DNA of 64,000 bases from contig CM064713.1 in assembly GCA_032717465.1 (NCBI GenBank), forward strand, positions 10,305,464 to 10,369,463, in the 5' to 3' direction. Shown here in pieces: positions 19,481 to 31,207 of the stretch; position 1 is the stretch's first letter; each line of letters begins with the position of its first letter. The translations under genes and the position numbers were made by a program. This DNA comes from Coenobita brevimanus. Taxonomy: Eukaryota > Arthropoda > Malacostraca > Decapoda > Coenobitidae. Under the pieces are notes generated by a model. The model saw only the letters and a program-made list of their open reading frames with translations, was not told the origin of the DNA and searched no databases.

Positions 19481-20800
19481 AAAAATAAAGGTGAACGAAG
19501 TGAGCGTAAGAATTTTCGTGGCATAAGCTTACTGAGTGTGGTAGAGAAGGTATATGGAAGAATTATTATAGAGAAAGTAAGAGAGATATCAGAAGTCCTA
19601 GTGAGTGATGAACAGGGTGGCTTTAGGAGTGGCAGAGGATGTGTGGACCAAATATTTACAGTGAGACAGATAGTAGAGAAGGCTTGTGAGAAGGACCATA
19701 AGGAGTTTATTGCATTAATGGATCTGGAAAAAGCATATGACAAAGTGGACAGAGAAGGATTGTGGAAAGTTTCGCGCATGTACGGTGTAGAGGGTAAGCT
19801 GTTAGGTGCCGTCAAGAGTTTTTATGATGGTAGCGAAGCATGTGTCAGGATTAATGGGTATCTAAGTGAATGGTTCACGATCAGTGTGGGCGTGCGACAA
19901 GGTTGTGTGATGTCCCCATGGTTATTCAATGTATATATGAATGGGGTGATGAAAGAAGTGAAAACACGAGTAATGGAGAGAGGGATGGCATTGGTAATGA
20001 ATGGTGATGGGTGGCATATCTCAAATTTGTTGTATGCTGATGATGCAGTACTGCTTGCAAGTACCGGACAAGAACTTGGTAGGCTAGTGCAGAGTTTTGC
20101 TGATGTCTGTAAGCGTCGTTCCTTGAGAGTAAATGTAGAAAAGAGTAAAGTGATGGTTATTGAGAGAGAAGGTGACTCCCAGTGCAATGTAACAGTGAAT
20201 GGAGAGAGACTGGAATTGGTGAGAGAGTTCAAATACCTGGGTACAGTGATAGAAAAGAGAGGAAAATGTGCAAAAGAAGTTGAAAGTTGATGACACAAGG
20301 AAGAAAAGTAGCTGGTGCAATGAAGGCCTTGATAAGAAACAGAGGCTTGAGTGCTGCAGCTGCACGAGGCTTACATGAAGGAGTGTTAGTGCCAACTTTA
20401 ACATATGGATGTGAGACTATGATGTGCCATGAAAATGAAAAGTCAAGAGTAAGAGCAGTGGAGATGGGACTGCTGAGGAATGTATGTGGAGTACAGAGGG
20501 TGGATAGGATATGAAATAATGTGATTCGTGAAAGATGCGGAGTGAGGAAGTCGGTGGACACCAGAATTGAAGAGAGTGTACTAAGATGGTATGGTCATGT
20601 GGAGGGAGTGGATAACAATAGAGTGGTGAAAAAGGTATATCTGAGCGAATTCGAAGGAGGGAGGAGGCGAGGTAGGCAAGGAGAAGGTGGAGAGATATGG
20701 TGGATGAATGTGTGAGGAAGAGAGGTTTGGAAGTCAGTGACGCTAGGGTACTGACAGGAGATCGAGTCGGCTGGATGAATTTTATGAGGAGATATGCATG
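19481..20800 (+). pseudogene. LINE-F: RTE-like reverse transcriptase, 5'-truncated
   Basis: The frame opens in the RT fingers with [17 protein letters not shown], then FRSGRGCVDQIF, LMDLEKAYDKVDR, VRQGCVMSPWLFN and the catalytic LLYADDAVLL (near 20030). A stop at 20288, a second at 20512 and a third at about 20713 break the thumb and C-terminal region, which keeps VLRWYGHVEGVDNN. Endonuclease and N-terminal parts are absent. The sequence is related to, but clearly different from, the RTE copies at 24636 and 32541, and is closer to LINE-C. It would have copied its RNA at a nick in the target DNA. Confidence 0.85.
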
Positions 20801-21037
20801 ATCAGGGATTTTTGGCACCCCTTTTTAACGTGGCAGCGTCTAGATTGACTCTGTCGGATACGATATGTGAAACTACAGAACGTGGTGAATGTTTTTGGTG
20901 TATCCGATAGAGCCAGGATTCCGCGGGCTTGAATGATGAGTGAATGGAAGCGTGGCCCATTGGATTGGGCAATTTTGGGCTGTCTGGACATTGATACTCC
21001 TCACCCTGCCCTTGGGTGGTAAAGGAGGTCCGGATGA

Positions 21038-21038
<1 letters not shown>
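20801..21038 (+). other. Probable LINE-F 3' UTR with GATGAT tail
   Basis: Non-coding sequence between the LINE-F C-terminus and the TA tract. It ends in CGGATGATGA, like the GATGAT tail of LINE-D at 37750-37767, and then grades into TA repeats. Confidence 0.5.

Positions 21039-21095
<57 letters not shown>
21039..21095. repeat. (TA)n flank of G1 copy 2 (left)
   Basis: A TA tract grown on the tail of LINE-F. It ends exactly at the TGTTAC start of the next 5' LTR. Confidence 0.95.
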
Positions 21096-21099
<4 letters not shown>

Positions 21100-21876
21100 A
21101 CATAGCCTATGATTTCATCATCCTTTGTGTAATTCTAACGTACAGTATATTGCATGTTTGATCACGAGCGTGTTCTACCGCACTCCCCCCCACCTCCCTT
21201 ATAGTAGAGTAAGTCGTTCTTTCTGTTGTTCAGAGCAGGATTGTCAACTCTTTGTCCCCATGGCTTCATTTGCGCGTCCTTCTTACAAGTTGTATCAAGC
21301 TCTGCCGGACCCTATATAATGAGCTCAGACTCTGCATTATTGCCACTTAGATCTACTCCTCATTTTGTTCACATCTCTGTCCTCCCCTGTACAGTTGTTA
21401 TTATTGTGAGTGCTCAGGAAGTCTCCAACCATCTAGCAGCTGTGTAATTTGAGTATATCTGTTATTGCATTTTTTCTTGTACTGTGTAGCATAACGTGTT
21501 GATTTGTAGGCCTAGTAAAGTTTTTGTAATTCGTATTGTCAGCCAGTGGTAATAATATTTTGTATCTGTAATAATAGATCTTGCATTCACTGAGTATTAT
21601 CCAGTATTGTCATTTTATCAGGGCTGACTTAGATAAAAATTTACTCTTGCTAATTTCGTGTTAATAGAGGCAATTGCAGTTAACCATATATTTAACCTGT
21701 TTTTTGCCATTACATTATCCTTATGAGTCCTGAATGTTTTGTTGTTAGTTTGAGCATTAAACTTTAACTTGTAATTTTACCTAACTCTTTTGTTTTGAAC
21801 CTGGAACTTTACGGGACAGTAGTGATTTTTAGTATTCTCACTTAAAGTGTACATTATCTTTCTCTGTTCCGTAACA
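21096..21876 (+). repeat. G1 copy 2, 5' LTR
   Basis: TGTTACATAG to CCGTAACA, 781 bases, with the same TATATAA element near 21314. The sequence is closer to the copy 2 3' LTR than to copy 1, for example in sharing the CCCATGGCTTC variant near 21256. Confidence 0.93.
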
Positions 21877-21957
21877 TAAATTTGGCGACCTCTAATCAGG
21901 ATATTCAGGATATTATCATAAGGATATTGCTTGATATTTTGTGACTGTGATTTATTC

Positions 21958-24635
21958 ATGATGTCTAGTATTACTACACTTGATGAAGCCAAAGATTTTT
22001 TGTCAAATGTGCAAACAGTGTGTGACGTAGAAAACAGAACAAAGAATGAACTTAAGCTTGTTGCTCAACAATTGGGAACTGCAGTTCACTCTCATCATTC
22101 TAAAGATCAAATTGTTGGCATGATTAATAAAAGGTTGTTTAATGTAACTCCTCCAAATGAGCAAACGCAGATTGAAATAGCTAAGTTAGAGCTAGCTCTG
22201 CAGGAGGCTCGTGTTAAGGAAGCTGAGTTTCAGGCTCGTGCTAAGGAGGCTGAGTCTTAGGCTAAGGAGGCGGAGTCTCAGGCTCGTATTCAGGAGGCTG
22301 AATTTCAGGCAAATGCTCGTATTCAGGAGGCACAGGCACAGGCTCCGGCACAAATTGAACTAGCTAGGATTCAGGCAGACCATGAGTATCGCATGAAACA
22401 AGGTGGAACTGGATCATCTAGCTCTGATGATTTTGATGTGGCTAAAAATGTTAAACTTGTCCCTCCTTTTAATGAATCTGATTTAACAAAGTATTTTCAG
22501 TTGTTTGAGAGGGTAGCTACAGGTTTTAATTGGCCCAAAAAGTATTGGCCAGTACTCCTTCAAACTGTTCTCACCGGTAAAGCTGAAGTAACTTATGCAT
22601 CTTTGCCTCAGGATCAATCTGATAATTATGATGTAGTTAAGAGCTTGATTCTTAAAGCCTATGAGCTTGTTCCTGAAGCCTATACAGTAAAATTTAGGAC
22701 AACTTATAAGCAAGATAAGCAATCCCATGTTGAGTATGCAAAAATCAAAGAAGATCTGTTAGAGCAGTGGTTAAATTCTTAAAATGTGGATTCTGATTTT
22801 GACAAATTTAAGCAGATGATTTGGTGGAGGACTTCAAAAGGTGTATTAATAAAGATGTAAGCCTATATCTTGATGAGAAAAGAATAGATAATTTGTCTGA
22901 TGCTGCAGTTTTAGCTGATGAATATGGTCTCACTCACAAGCGATATTCTAAAGAAAAATGGAAAGCTGAGAGTAAGTACGTTGCCTCTACTCAGAGTACA
23001 GGTAACAGGAAAGAGAATAAAGATGATGTTTCTCAGGAAGTAAATACCAGCTTCACCTCTAGATTTCAGAAAAGTAAATGTACTTATTGTAGTAAGCTTG
23101 GTCATACTACGGAGAAATGTTTCAGGAGACAGCGTGATGTGAACAAAAAGGAGTCTTTAAATATTCAGTCAATTGGTCTAGTGTCCACCCTTGAGAGTTC
23201 CAGAATTCTTTAACTGAGTTAACTGAACCTGCTTTGAGGGGTAAATTAAATTCTCATGATGGAGCTCCTCTTTTGAGCAGTAACGTGGGTGACACTCTCA
23301 AGAGTTCATGTGCTAATTTCCTGTCTGATGGTTTTGTCAGTCCTCCGGACAGTAATGACAGGAAATCAGTTAAAACATATTGTGATACAGGTGCTTGCCA
23401 ATCCCTTATGCTGACCAGTGTTCTAGGCTCTAATGTTAATTCCTCTGATGAAACTATAATCTTACAAGGTGTAGGGAATAATTACTTCTCTGTCCCTCTG
23501 TGCAGAGTGAATTTAGAGTCTGGTTTTGTTAATGGTTCCGTTATGGTTGGGTTGGTTGAGACACTCCTAATGTCAGGTGTAACTTTCTTACTTGGAAATG
23601 ATATTGATGGAGGTCAAGTGTGTCCAGCTCCTCAGTTGTCTAGTGAGCCAGTGGCTGCGGCCCGTGATTGTGATATCCCTGATGTGTTCCCTGCATGTGT
23701 TGTCACTAGGCCTAAGTCTAAAGTTACTGGTGACTTAGAGGATAATGATGATGATGTTATCCTAGTTGACACTTTTCTTGCTAATTTGGACCACTCACCA
23801 GATGAGGCAGTACCCCGTAGTGTTGATAATTTGTCTCGTCAAGAGTTGGTTGAGTTGCAGGTTGCTGACCCTGAGTTGAAAGGTCTTGCTAACTCTGCTT
23901 GCAGTGAGAAAGAGTCAGCTGGTGCTTCTACTTGTTATTATATAAAGTCAGGAGTACTTTTGAGGAAGTGGAGACCCCCAACAGCATCAGCCGACTGTGA
24001 GTTGTCATCCCTCGTGTTTGTAGGCAGGATATCATTAGAGTGGCTCATGATTCCAGTTTGGCAGGACACCTTGGAGTGAGGAAGACTGTGGCACCCATTT
24101 TGAAACACTTCTACTGGCCAGGTATCTTCAGAGATGTTTCCTGGTATTGTAAGTCTTGTCACAACTATCAAGTGTAATCAGACCGAAAAGGTTGCACCTC
24201 TAGTTCCCATTCCTCCTTTTGAGGCGCCATTCACCCGTGTGTTGGTGGATATTGTGGGCCCTCTTCCTAAGACTTCTTCAGGATTTTCTTATGTGTTGAC
24301 CCTGATTGATATGACTACTCGTTATCCTGAAGCCATTCCACTTAGAAATATCTCAGCAAAGAACATGGTTAAGCAAATGCTAGGGTTCTTCACCAAGTTT
24401 GGCCTGCCCAAGGAGGTACAGTCAGACCAGGGAAGTAATTTCATGTCAAATGTTTTCAAGTAGTCTCTGAATGAGTTGGGCATCACCCAGATCACGTCTT
24501 CAGCTTACCATCCCCAGACCCAAGGAGCGCTGAAGAGATATCATCAAACACTCAAATCGATGCTCAAGAAATACTGTTTGGAACATCAGAAAGACTGGGA
24601 TAAAGATCTTCCATTTGTTGTATTTGCTGCAAGAG
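21958..24635 (+). pseudogene. G1 copy 2 gag-protease-integrase, first part
   Basis: The start is the MMSSITTLDEAKD Met pair at 21958. Gag is interrupted by TAG at 22258 (from CAG) and by frameshifts near 22780 and 23205. The CCHC knuckle CTYCSKLGHTTEKC is intact (about 23077-23118). The protease has DTGA near 23385 and is open through the join into integrase, showing that protease and integrase were once one frame. Integrase has a small deletion near 24000 that removes the residues before the zinc finger, another that removes the end of the finger near 24170, and a TAG at 24461. The RTE insert begins at 24636 inside integrase. Confidence 0.9.
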
Positions 24636-25740
24636 ATTGTCCAGGTGCTTGAGGATGCGAAAGTGGATGTATGTGGAATAACTGAAACAAAATGGAGAGG
24701 AGAAAGTGTGAGAGAATGGGAGTATGGATGGGGTATATGTGCAGGAGTAGGTGAGAATGAGAGGGCAAAGGAAGGAGTATGTATAGCTGTGAGTAAAAGA
24801 TGGAAGAGGAGCATAAGACAGTATGGATCAGTTGGATCAAGGATTGTGTGGGTAAAGTTGAAAGTTGGAATACAAATGTGGGCGATTGTGTGTGTGTCTA
24901 CGCCAACGGAAGATCGTGCTAGAAGAGTGAGAGAAGAGTTCTGGACAAATGTAGAAGTGTGCATGGAAAAGTTTGGAAGGAATGAGAGTGTTTTTGATTA
25001 GTGATATGAATGGTAAAGTTGGGAATGTGAAGATGGATGGAATAGTTGGTGAGTGGGGTGTGCCTGCTGAGGTAGATGAGAATGGGAGTGCGTTAGTGGA
25101 CATTTGTGCTGGGAGGGGGTTGGTGATACCCAATACCCTCTTCAGGCATAAAATGATCCACAGGTATACATGGCGAGTGATGAGAAGGGTGGGTGGTGAA
25201 CTGAGTGAAAGGAAGGCAATGATTGATTATGTGTGTGTGGATGAAAGGATACGAAGATGTATATTGGATGCAAGAGTTTATAGAGGTTGGGGGAGTGGAC
25301 TTTCTGACCACTACTTGGTGGTGGCCAGAATTAAAGTTCAAGTAAGATGGAGGAATAGAAGGGAAAGACGAGAGGAAGGAGTAGTTGCAAGGAGAGTGGA
25401 AAGTTACAAGAGGATGAGAAAAAGGCAGAGTATAAGAGAGAAGTGGAGGAATGATTGGGCAAATATGAATTGGAGCAGATGGGGGACGTGGAAGGTGTGT
25501 GTAGAATATTTACAGAAGAAATATGTGCAGCATGTGATGTGGTGTGTGGAATGAAGAGAAGACGGAGGGGGGTGCAAGGAACAGCGTGGTGGACTGAAGA
25601 GGTGAAACGGGCTGTGGCACAAAAGAAAAAAGCATACAATGAATGGGTGAGAAATAGGGGCGTGGAAGAAGTTTAGAGGCGGAAGAGAGCGTTATATGTA
25701 GAAAGAAAGAGAGTGGTGAAAAGAATAGTAAGAGAAAGAA
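24636..25740 (+). pseudogene. RTE copy b endonuclease and linker, broken
   Basis: This is an APE-type endonuclease of the kind often labelled craniofacial-development-protein-2-like. Words include VDVCGITETKW (catalytic Glu) and, after a frameshift near 24990, ISDMNGKVGN in place of the GDMNGKVGN of the better copy, with the catalytic Asp kept. The sequence LSDHYLVVARIK carries the terminal His. More frameshifts occur near 25440 and 25670. The enzyme would nick the target to prime reverse transcription; this copy cannot. Confidence 0.85.
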
Positions 25741-25744
25741 GAGA

Positions 25745-27547
25745 GTGGATGAGGAATTTGGAAGGAATTTGAGTGTAAAGTGGAGGGACTGTAAGAAAAT
25801 GTTCTGGAAAGAGGTGAAAAGAGTAAGACAGGGTGGAAGTGAAGTTAGCAGGGGAGTGAAAGATAAAAATGGTAGATTACTAGTGGAGAAGGGAGAAAAA
25901 GTGAGCAGATGGAGAGAACACTTTAAGGAATTGTTCAACATGGAGGATGGAAGTAATGCGAGTATAAGTGGCTGGGGAATGGCTGGGAGAAGGAGGGAGG
26001 TGAGAAGACAGGAAAAAATCAGTAGGATAGAAGTTGTGGAAGCAATGAAGAAAGTTAAATCAGGGAAAGCCCCAGGAATTGATGGAGTGTGTGGTGAAAT
26101 GTTGAAGCATGGGGGAGAGATATTAGTAGAATGGATGTGGAAGATGTGCAGATTGGCCTGGGAGGAAGGTAGAGTCCCGGAGGATTGGAAGTCAGGTATA
26201 ATTATTCTCTTGTACAAAGGAAAAGGGGAAAAAGAAGTGTGTGATAATCATAGGGGCATTTGTCTTCTTAGTATAATAGGAAAAGTGTATGGTAGGATAC
26301 TTATTGACAGAGTTAGAGAAAGAACAGAGAAATTAGTTGGAGAAGAACAGGGAGGCTTTAGGAAGGGAGGAGGTTGTGTAGATCATATATTCATTCTCAG
26401 ATCTTTAGTGGAAAAGTTTCTAGAGAAGGGAAAGAAGTTGTATGCGGCTTTCATGGGTTTGGAGAAAGCATATGACAGGGTGGATAGACTAGGATTGTGG
26501 AAAGTATTAAGAATATATGGAGTAGATGGGAAGTTGTTGAATGCTGTGAAGAGTATGTACGATGGTGCGAAGGCTGCAGTGCGTGTGGATGGTGAACTAA
26601 GTGAATTTTTCTCTTTGAAAGTTGGGTTGAAACAGGGATGTGTCATGTCTCCATGGTTGTTCAATCTGTACATGGATGGGGTAATAAAAGAGGTACAAGG
26701 TAGGGTAGTGGATGTTGGAGTGGCCCTGGTGAGAGAGGATAGTGTTTGGAAACTCCCTGTACTGTTGTTTGCAGATGATACTGTGTTGTTGAGTGAAGAC
26801 GAAGGGGAGCTGCAAGGCTTGGTGGATGAGTTTGAGAGAGTGTGTAAGAAACGGAATCTAAAGGTGAATGTAGGGAAGAGTAAAGTGATGGTCTTTGAGA
26901 GAGGTGAAGTCAGTGAATGTACAGCGAGGTTGGATGGTGAGGAATTGGAAAATGTGAGTACGTTTAAGTACTTGGGTAGTATGATGAGTAAGGATGGAGG
27001 TTTGGAGGGTGAAGTGCTTGAAAGGGTACAGCAGGGTAGAAAGGTTGCTGGTTCTTTGAAAGCAGTGATAAGAAACAGGGAAGTGAGCATGGAAGTGAAA
27101 AAGTTACTACATGACAGTATTGTGATACCAACTCTAACGTACGGAAGTGAAGCTTGGACGTTGTTGGAAGGACACAAGTCAAGAGTGAGAGCAGTGGAAA
27201 TGAGTTATTTAAGAGGAGCCTGTGGAGTCACATGGAGAGACAGGCTGACGAATGAGGATATAAAGGAGCGTTGTGGTGTTGATGTGGATGTGATAGGAAG
27301 CGTTATGAGGAACACACTGAGGTGGTTTGGCCATGTGGAGAGAATGGAGGGTGAAAGAGTGACGAAGAGAGTGTATGTGAGTGAGGTGGAGGGGGAAAGA
27401 GGGAGGGGGAGGCCGAGGATGAGATGGAGAGATGGGGTGGAGAGGTATATGAGAGAGGGGGGTGTGAGTTGGGAGCAGGGGAGTGAAATGGCGGGGGACA
27501 GGGCGACTTGGAGGCGATTTGTTTGTGGCCACCCCAAACGGGATTGA
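25745..27547 (+). CDS. RTE copy b reverse transcriptase (600 codons open)
   Basis: A long intact frame covers the linker, RT and C-terminus. Seen in order: KVKSGKAPGIDGVCGEML, LVGEEQGGFRKGGGCVD, MGLEKAYDRVDR, LKQGCVMSPWLFNLYMDG, the catalytic LLFADDTVLLS (FADD at residues 342-345), VNVGKSKVMVF, RWFGHVERMEGERV and a basic tail GRGRPRMRWRDG, ending HPKRD. It lacks a working endonuclease upstream, so it is an RT domain without its partner. The Met at 25745 is only the first in frame, and the natural ORF began further upstream. The clade is RTE or a close relative. Confidence 0.88.
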   Translation: MDEEFGRNLSVKWRDCKKMFWKEVKRVRQGGSEVSRGVKDKNGRLLVEKGEKVSRWREHFKELFNMEDGSNASISGWGMAGRRREVRRQEKISRIEVVEAMKKVKSGKAPGIDGVCGEMLKHGGEILVEWMWKMCRLAWEEGRVPEDWKSGIIILLYKGKGEKEVCDNHRGICLLSIIGKVYGRILIDRVRERTEKLVGEEQGGFRKGGGCVDHIFILRSLVEKFLEKGKKLYAAFMGLEKAYDRVDRLGLWKVLRIYGVDGKLLNAVKSMYDGAKAAVRVDGELSEFFSLKVGLKQGCVMSPWLFNLYMDGVIKEVQGRVVDVGVALVREDSVWKLPVLLFADDTVLLSEDEGELQGLVDEFERVCKKRNLKVNVGKSKVMVFERGEVSECTARLDGEELENVSTFKYLGSMMSKDGGLEGEVLERVQQGRKVAGSLKAVIRNREVSMEVKKLLHDSIVIPTLTYGSEAWTLLEGHKSRVRAVEMSYLRGACGVTWRDRLTNEDIKERCGVDVDVIGSVMRNTLRWFGHVERMEGERVTKRVYVSEVEGERGRGRPRMRWRDGVERYMREGGVSWEQGSEMAGDRATWRRFVCGHPKRD

Positions 27548-27578
27548 GGCGCCTGGCAATAGATAGATAGATAGATAG

Positions 27579-29224
27579 AATCTCCAAATGAATCACTGGG
27601 CTTCTCACCTTTTGAACTACTGTTTGGCCTTGAAGTAAGAGGACCCCTTAAGCTACTCAAGGAATGCTGGCTGTCGGAGGAAGATGACGTCAACCTGCTG
27701 GAGTATTTGATGAAGTTCATAGAACGGCTGTCCACAGCTTTACAGCTGGCGAGAGAGAATTTAGGAGCTGCTCAGGAGAAGATGAAGACTTGGTATGACT
27801 TGGTTTTGGGAAGAATCTTGATATCATGAATGATCTCCAGACTAAGCTTTCTCATCTAGCTCCCGAGGAAAGGCAGGAGTTTTCGGCATTACTGCATGAG
27901 TACCCGCAAGTGTTCTGTGCCACTCCAGGAAGAACCACTGTGTTGATGTATGATGTCGATGTTGGAGATGCAAAGCCAATTAAATTGCCTCCTTACCGTG
28001 TGAACCCAGTGAAAGTTCCTCTCATCGAGAAGGAGCTTGGCTACCTGTTGGACCACAAGATGATTGATCCCTGTCAGAGCGAGTGGAGTTCTCCTGTCAC
28101 TCTAGTCCCTAAGCCAGGTGGGTCACAGCGGCTTTGCATCAACTACAGACGTGTTAATCAGATAACCAAAACAGACACTTACCCTCCCCCTCGCGTGGAA
28201 GTTTGCATAGACAAGATCAGAAAGGCTAGGTACATAAGTAAGTTTGATTTGTTAAAGGGATACTGGGAAGTACCTATGACTGAACGTGCTAGGGAGATCT
28301 CATGTTTTGTAACACTAGGAAAGACTTTTGCATGTTCTGTAATGCCATATGGTATGAAGAATGCACCAGCCACATTTCAGAAGCTCATGAATGTTGTAAC
28401 AGAGGGTTTGGCAGGGTGTGTTGTTTATATTGATGATGTATTAATCTTCAGTGACAACTGGAAAGATCACCTATGCCATGTCAGTAAATTTCTTGAGTGT
28501 TTGGTTCAGGCTAATCTTGTAGCTAATTTATTAGTGTGAGTTTGGTCAAGCTAAAGTTCAGTACCTTGGGTACGTAATTGGTGATGGACATGTTGCACCA
28601 CCAGGAGCTAAGGTTCAGGTTATAAGTGATCTTCCCAGACCTAAAAGTAGGAAAGAGCTACAAAGATTTTTGGGAATGGTAGGTTATTACAGGAGATTTG
28701 TTAACTTTTCAATTCTTGTATCACCACTTACAGACCTACTGAAAAAGGGAGTTAAATTTGTCTGGACCGATAACTGTGAATCCTCTTTCAACAAACTTAA
28801 AGCTATCCTATTAAGTCAGCCAGTGCTCGCTACTCCAAATTTTGCTAAGCCTTTTAAGATGGCTGTTGATGCAAGTGATACAGGAGCTGGGGCTGCTTTG
28901 CTGTAAGAGGATGATCAGGGTATTGAACATCCTGTATCTTATTACAGTAAGAAGTTCACTCCACCTCATAAGAACTACTCAACTATTGAGAAAGAGCTTT
29001 TGGCCTTGATTTTGGGTTTACAGGATTTTTCAATTTATTTGTGTTCTGGTTTTGACCCCATAGTCATTTATATCGATCATAACCCACTGAAATTCCTTAG
29101 TAAGTTTAAAGATAAAAATCAGAGATTGACAAGATGGAGTCTACTTCTTCAGGAGTATTCATTAGACATACAACATGTCAAGGGGAAAGAAAATGTTATT
29201 GCAGATTGCTTATCTAGACTTTAG
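27579..29224 (+). pseudogene. G1 copy 2 integrase C-part, RT and RNase H
   Basis: The host frame resumes with SPNESLGFSPFELL of integrase. Compared with copy 1, a deletion of about 0.3 kb near 27798 removes the GPY/F region and the linker. RT is open at 27826-28539 with VPKPGGSQRLCI, SKFDLLKGYW and VVYIDDVLIFS. A small deletion follows near 28533, then RNase H with a stop TAA at 28904 (from CAA), and an end at ENVIADCLSRL. It is non-functional. Confidence 0.9.
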
Positions 29225-29285
29225 ACAGATTGTTTTAGAGTAATAAGAAATTTCCTTTGTAAATTTCTTTTTCTTTGTGGGGAGT

Positions 29286-30056
29286 TGTTGCCTATGATTT
29301 CATCATCCTTTGTGTAATTCTAACGTACAGTATGCTGCATGTTTGATCACGAGCGTGTTCTACCGCACTCCCCCCCTCCTCCCTTATAATAGAGTAAGTC
29401 GTTCTTTCTGTTGTTCAGAGCAGGATTGTCAACTCTTTGTCCCCATGGCTTCATTTGCGCGTCCTTCTTACAAGTTATATCAAGCTCTGCCGGACCCTAT
29501 ATAATGAGCTCAGTCTCTGCATTATTGCCACTTAGATCTATTCCTCATTTTGTTCACATCTCTGTCCTCCCCTGTACAGTTGTTATTATTGTGAGTGCTC
29601 AGGAAGTCTCCAACCATCTAGCAGCTGTGTAATTTGAGTATAACTGTTATTGCATTTTTTCTTGTACTGTGTAGCATAAGGTGTTGATTTGTAGGCCTAG
29701 TAAAGTTTTTGTAATTCGTATTGTCAGCCAGTAGTAATAATATTTTGTATCTGTAATAATATATCTTGCATTCACTGAGTATTATCCAGTATTGTCCTTT
29801 TATCAGGGCTGACTTAGATAAATTTTACTCTTGCTAATTTCGTGTTAATAGAGGCTATTGCAGTTAACCATATATTTAACCTGTTTTTTGCCATTACATT
29901 ATCCTTATGAGTCCTGAATGTTTTGATGTTAGTTTGAGCATTAAACTTTAACTTGTAATTTTACCTAACTCTTTTGTTTTGAACCTGGAACTTTACGGGA
30001 CAGTAGTGATTTTTAGTATTCTCACTTAAAGTGTACATTATCTTTCTCTGTTCCGT

Positions 30057-30060
<4 letters not shown>
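29286..30060 (+). repeat. G1 copy 2, 3' LTR
   Basis: It starts TGTTGCCTATG, so about seven bases of the usual TGTTACATAGCC start are lost, and ends CCGTAACA at 30060. The rest follows the 5' LTR closely. Confidence 0.93.

Positions 30061-30132
<72 letters not shown>
30061..30132. repeat. (TA)n flank of G1 copy 2 (right)
   Basis: A TA tract begins at the base after the 3' LTR. Confidence 0.95.
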
Positions 30133-30134
<2 letters not shown>

Positions 30135-30273
30135 TAGGTGGGTGCGCCCACCATTCACTCACTCAATGTAGTGCTGCTTTTGATGTCTGCCCTTTCCTTT
30201 CTTCCTTCCTTCCTCTTCTGTTTTTCTTTCCTTCATTTTTTCCTCTTCCTTCTGCATACACGTGGAACCTCAG

Positions 30274-31207
30274 GGCCCACAGCATTCAAAGGAAAGATTG
30301 GGAAGAAGATAAGAGAGACAGCTAGTAACCTCCCTGTTGTAAATTTTGAACCAATTCCAGTAAATGATGCGAAGAAGTTTCATGAGACCTATTCAGAGCT
30401 AGATTTAAGTAAGGATAAAAAATATATTCTGACTATATGGTCTGCAGTGTCATCTGAAAAATATCCTGTATCATTCTCTACACTTGGACCTGGCCCATTA
30501 GCTCATTCAAGATGGCTGACAGCATGTGCGAGAATTATGAGACTGTATTGCTCAGTACCTCTTCCTGCCAAACCATTGAGGACATTAGCCAATATTTAAT
30601 GACTGTGTACATTCTGACCTGGTTTGAGATTAAGAAAAATCCTTACTGTGTCAATGACCCAAAACATCTATTGAATGCTGTTACCAAGATCAAATATATG
30701 AAAGATGAATGTTTGGGAGCACATAAGGCTGCTACCCAGGCTATTCAAACAAATGCTTTCTATGTCCATCCGGAAAATATGCTTTTGTGTATGGCATTTG
30801 ATGAAGATATTGACATCAGAAGAGATGCTGTGAAGAAAATTCTAGCAGCAAGAAACAACCCGAGACAAGAAAGAAGACAATTCAAAGTACCAGAGATAAA
30901 TTATTGGGCAGATCATTATCCTCAAATGATCAGCTGGGATGTGGTGGATATTACAGAACCACAACCACTCCTCAAGGATTTGACTGATGTTGAACTACAT
31001 GGTTTGGTTGAAAGCCCTGAACTTATGGATAAATTGTGTCCAAAGTATCCTTGCCATACTCAGTCAGTTGAACGCACAGTAAAGCTGGTGACTGAAGCAC
31101 CCGCAAAAATTTATGGTTACAGAAGCAGAGATGGTTATATAAGAAACATACTCAGAGCAAGTAAAATAATGCCAGCATCTGAATCAAAGGATTTCAAAGC
31201 AGAGTAA
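30274..31207 (+). pseudogene. Unclassified conserved-looking protein, exon-like, one frameshift
   Basis: A long pyrimidine tract (30180-30258) and an AACCTCAG precede 30274, which looks like a splice acceptor. The first frame reads TAFKGKIGKKIRETASNL and later GPLAHSRWLTACARIMRLY, stopping at 30597. After a one-base shift near 30590 the second frame continues with YLMTVYILTWFEIK, AFYVHPENMLLCMAFDED, INYWADHYPQMISW and CHTQSVERTVKLVTEA to a TAA at 31205. I recall similar proteins of unknown function, often repeated, in arthropods and Hydra, but cannot name the family. It could be a host terminal exon with an assembly error, a pseudogene, or a gene of an unclassified transposon. No catalytic motif is evident. 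Confidence 0.6.

Larger units (their letters stand above)
24636..27578 (+). mobile_element. RTE-like LINE (copy b) inserted in G1 copy 2 integrase
   Basis: Host sequence reads to TGCAAGAG at 24635 and resumes AATCTCC at 27579, the exact continuation seen in copy 1 near 16600. The insert starts inside the endonuclease (5'-truncated compared with the minus-strand copy, which extends to about 35635) and ends with (TAGA)n at 27561-27578. At most two or three bases are shared at the borders, so no clear target duplication remains. The orientation is the same as the host element. Confidence 0.95.
21096..30060 (+). mobile_element. G1 copy 2, split by an RTE insertion
   Basis: The element has a 781-bp 5' LTR, the primer-binding site TGGCGACC (21883-21890), degraded gag-protease-integrase, a 2.9-kb RTE insert (24636-27578), the rest of integrase, RT and RNase H, and a 775-bp 3' LTR. 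Domain order is as in copy 1. It carries many stops and small indels, and has lost a few hundred bases between integrase and RT near 27800. It sits between TA tracts at both ends. Confidence 0.93.

Noticed and set aside
26383..27177. Long open frames antisense to the RTE copies (also at 32581-33706 and 34454-35699)
   Set aside because: They mirror the RT and endonuclease frames on the other strand, lack motifs of their own and vary with indels in the real frame.
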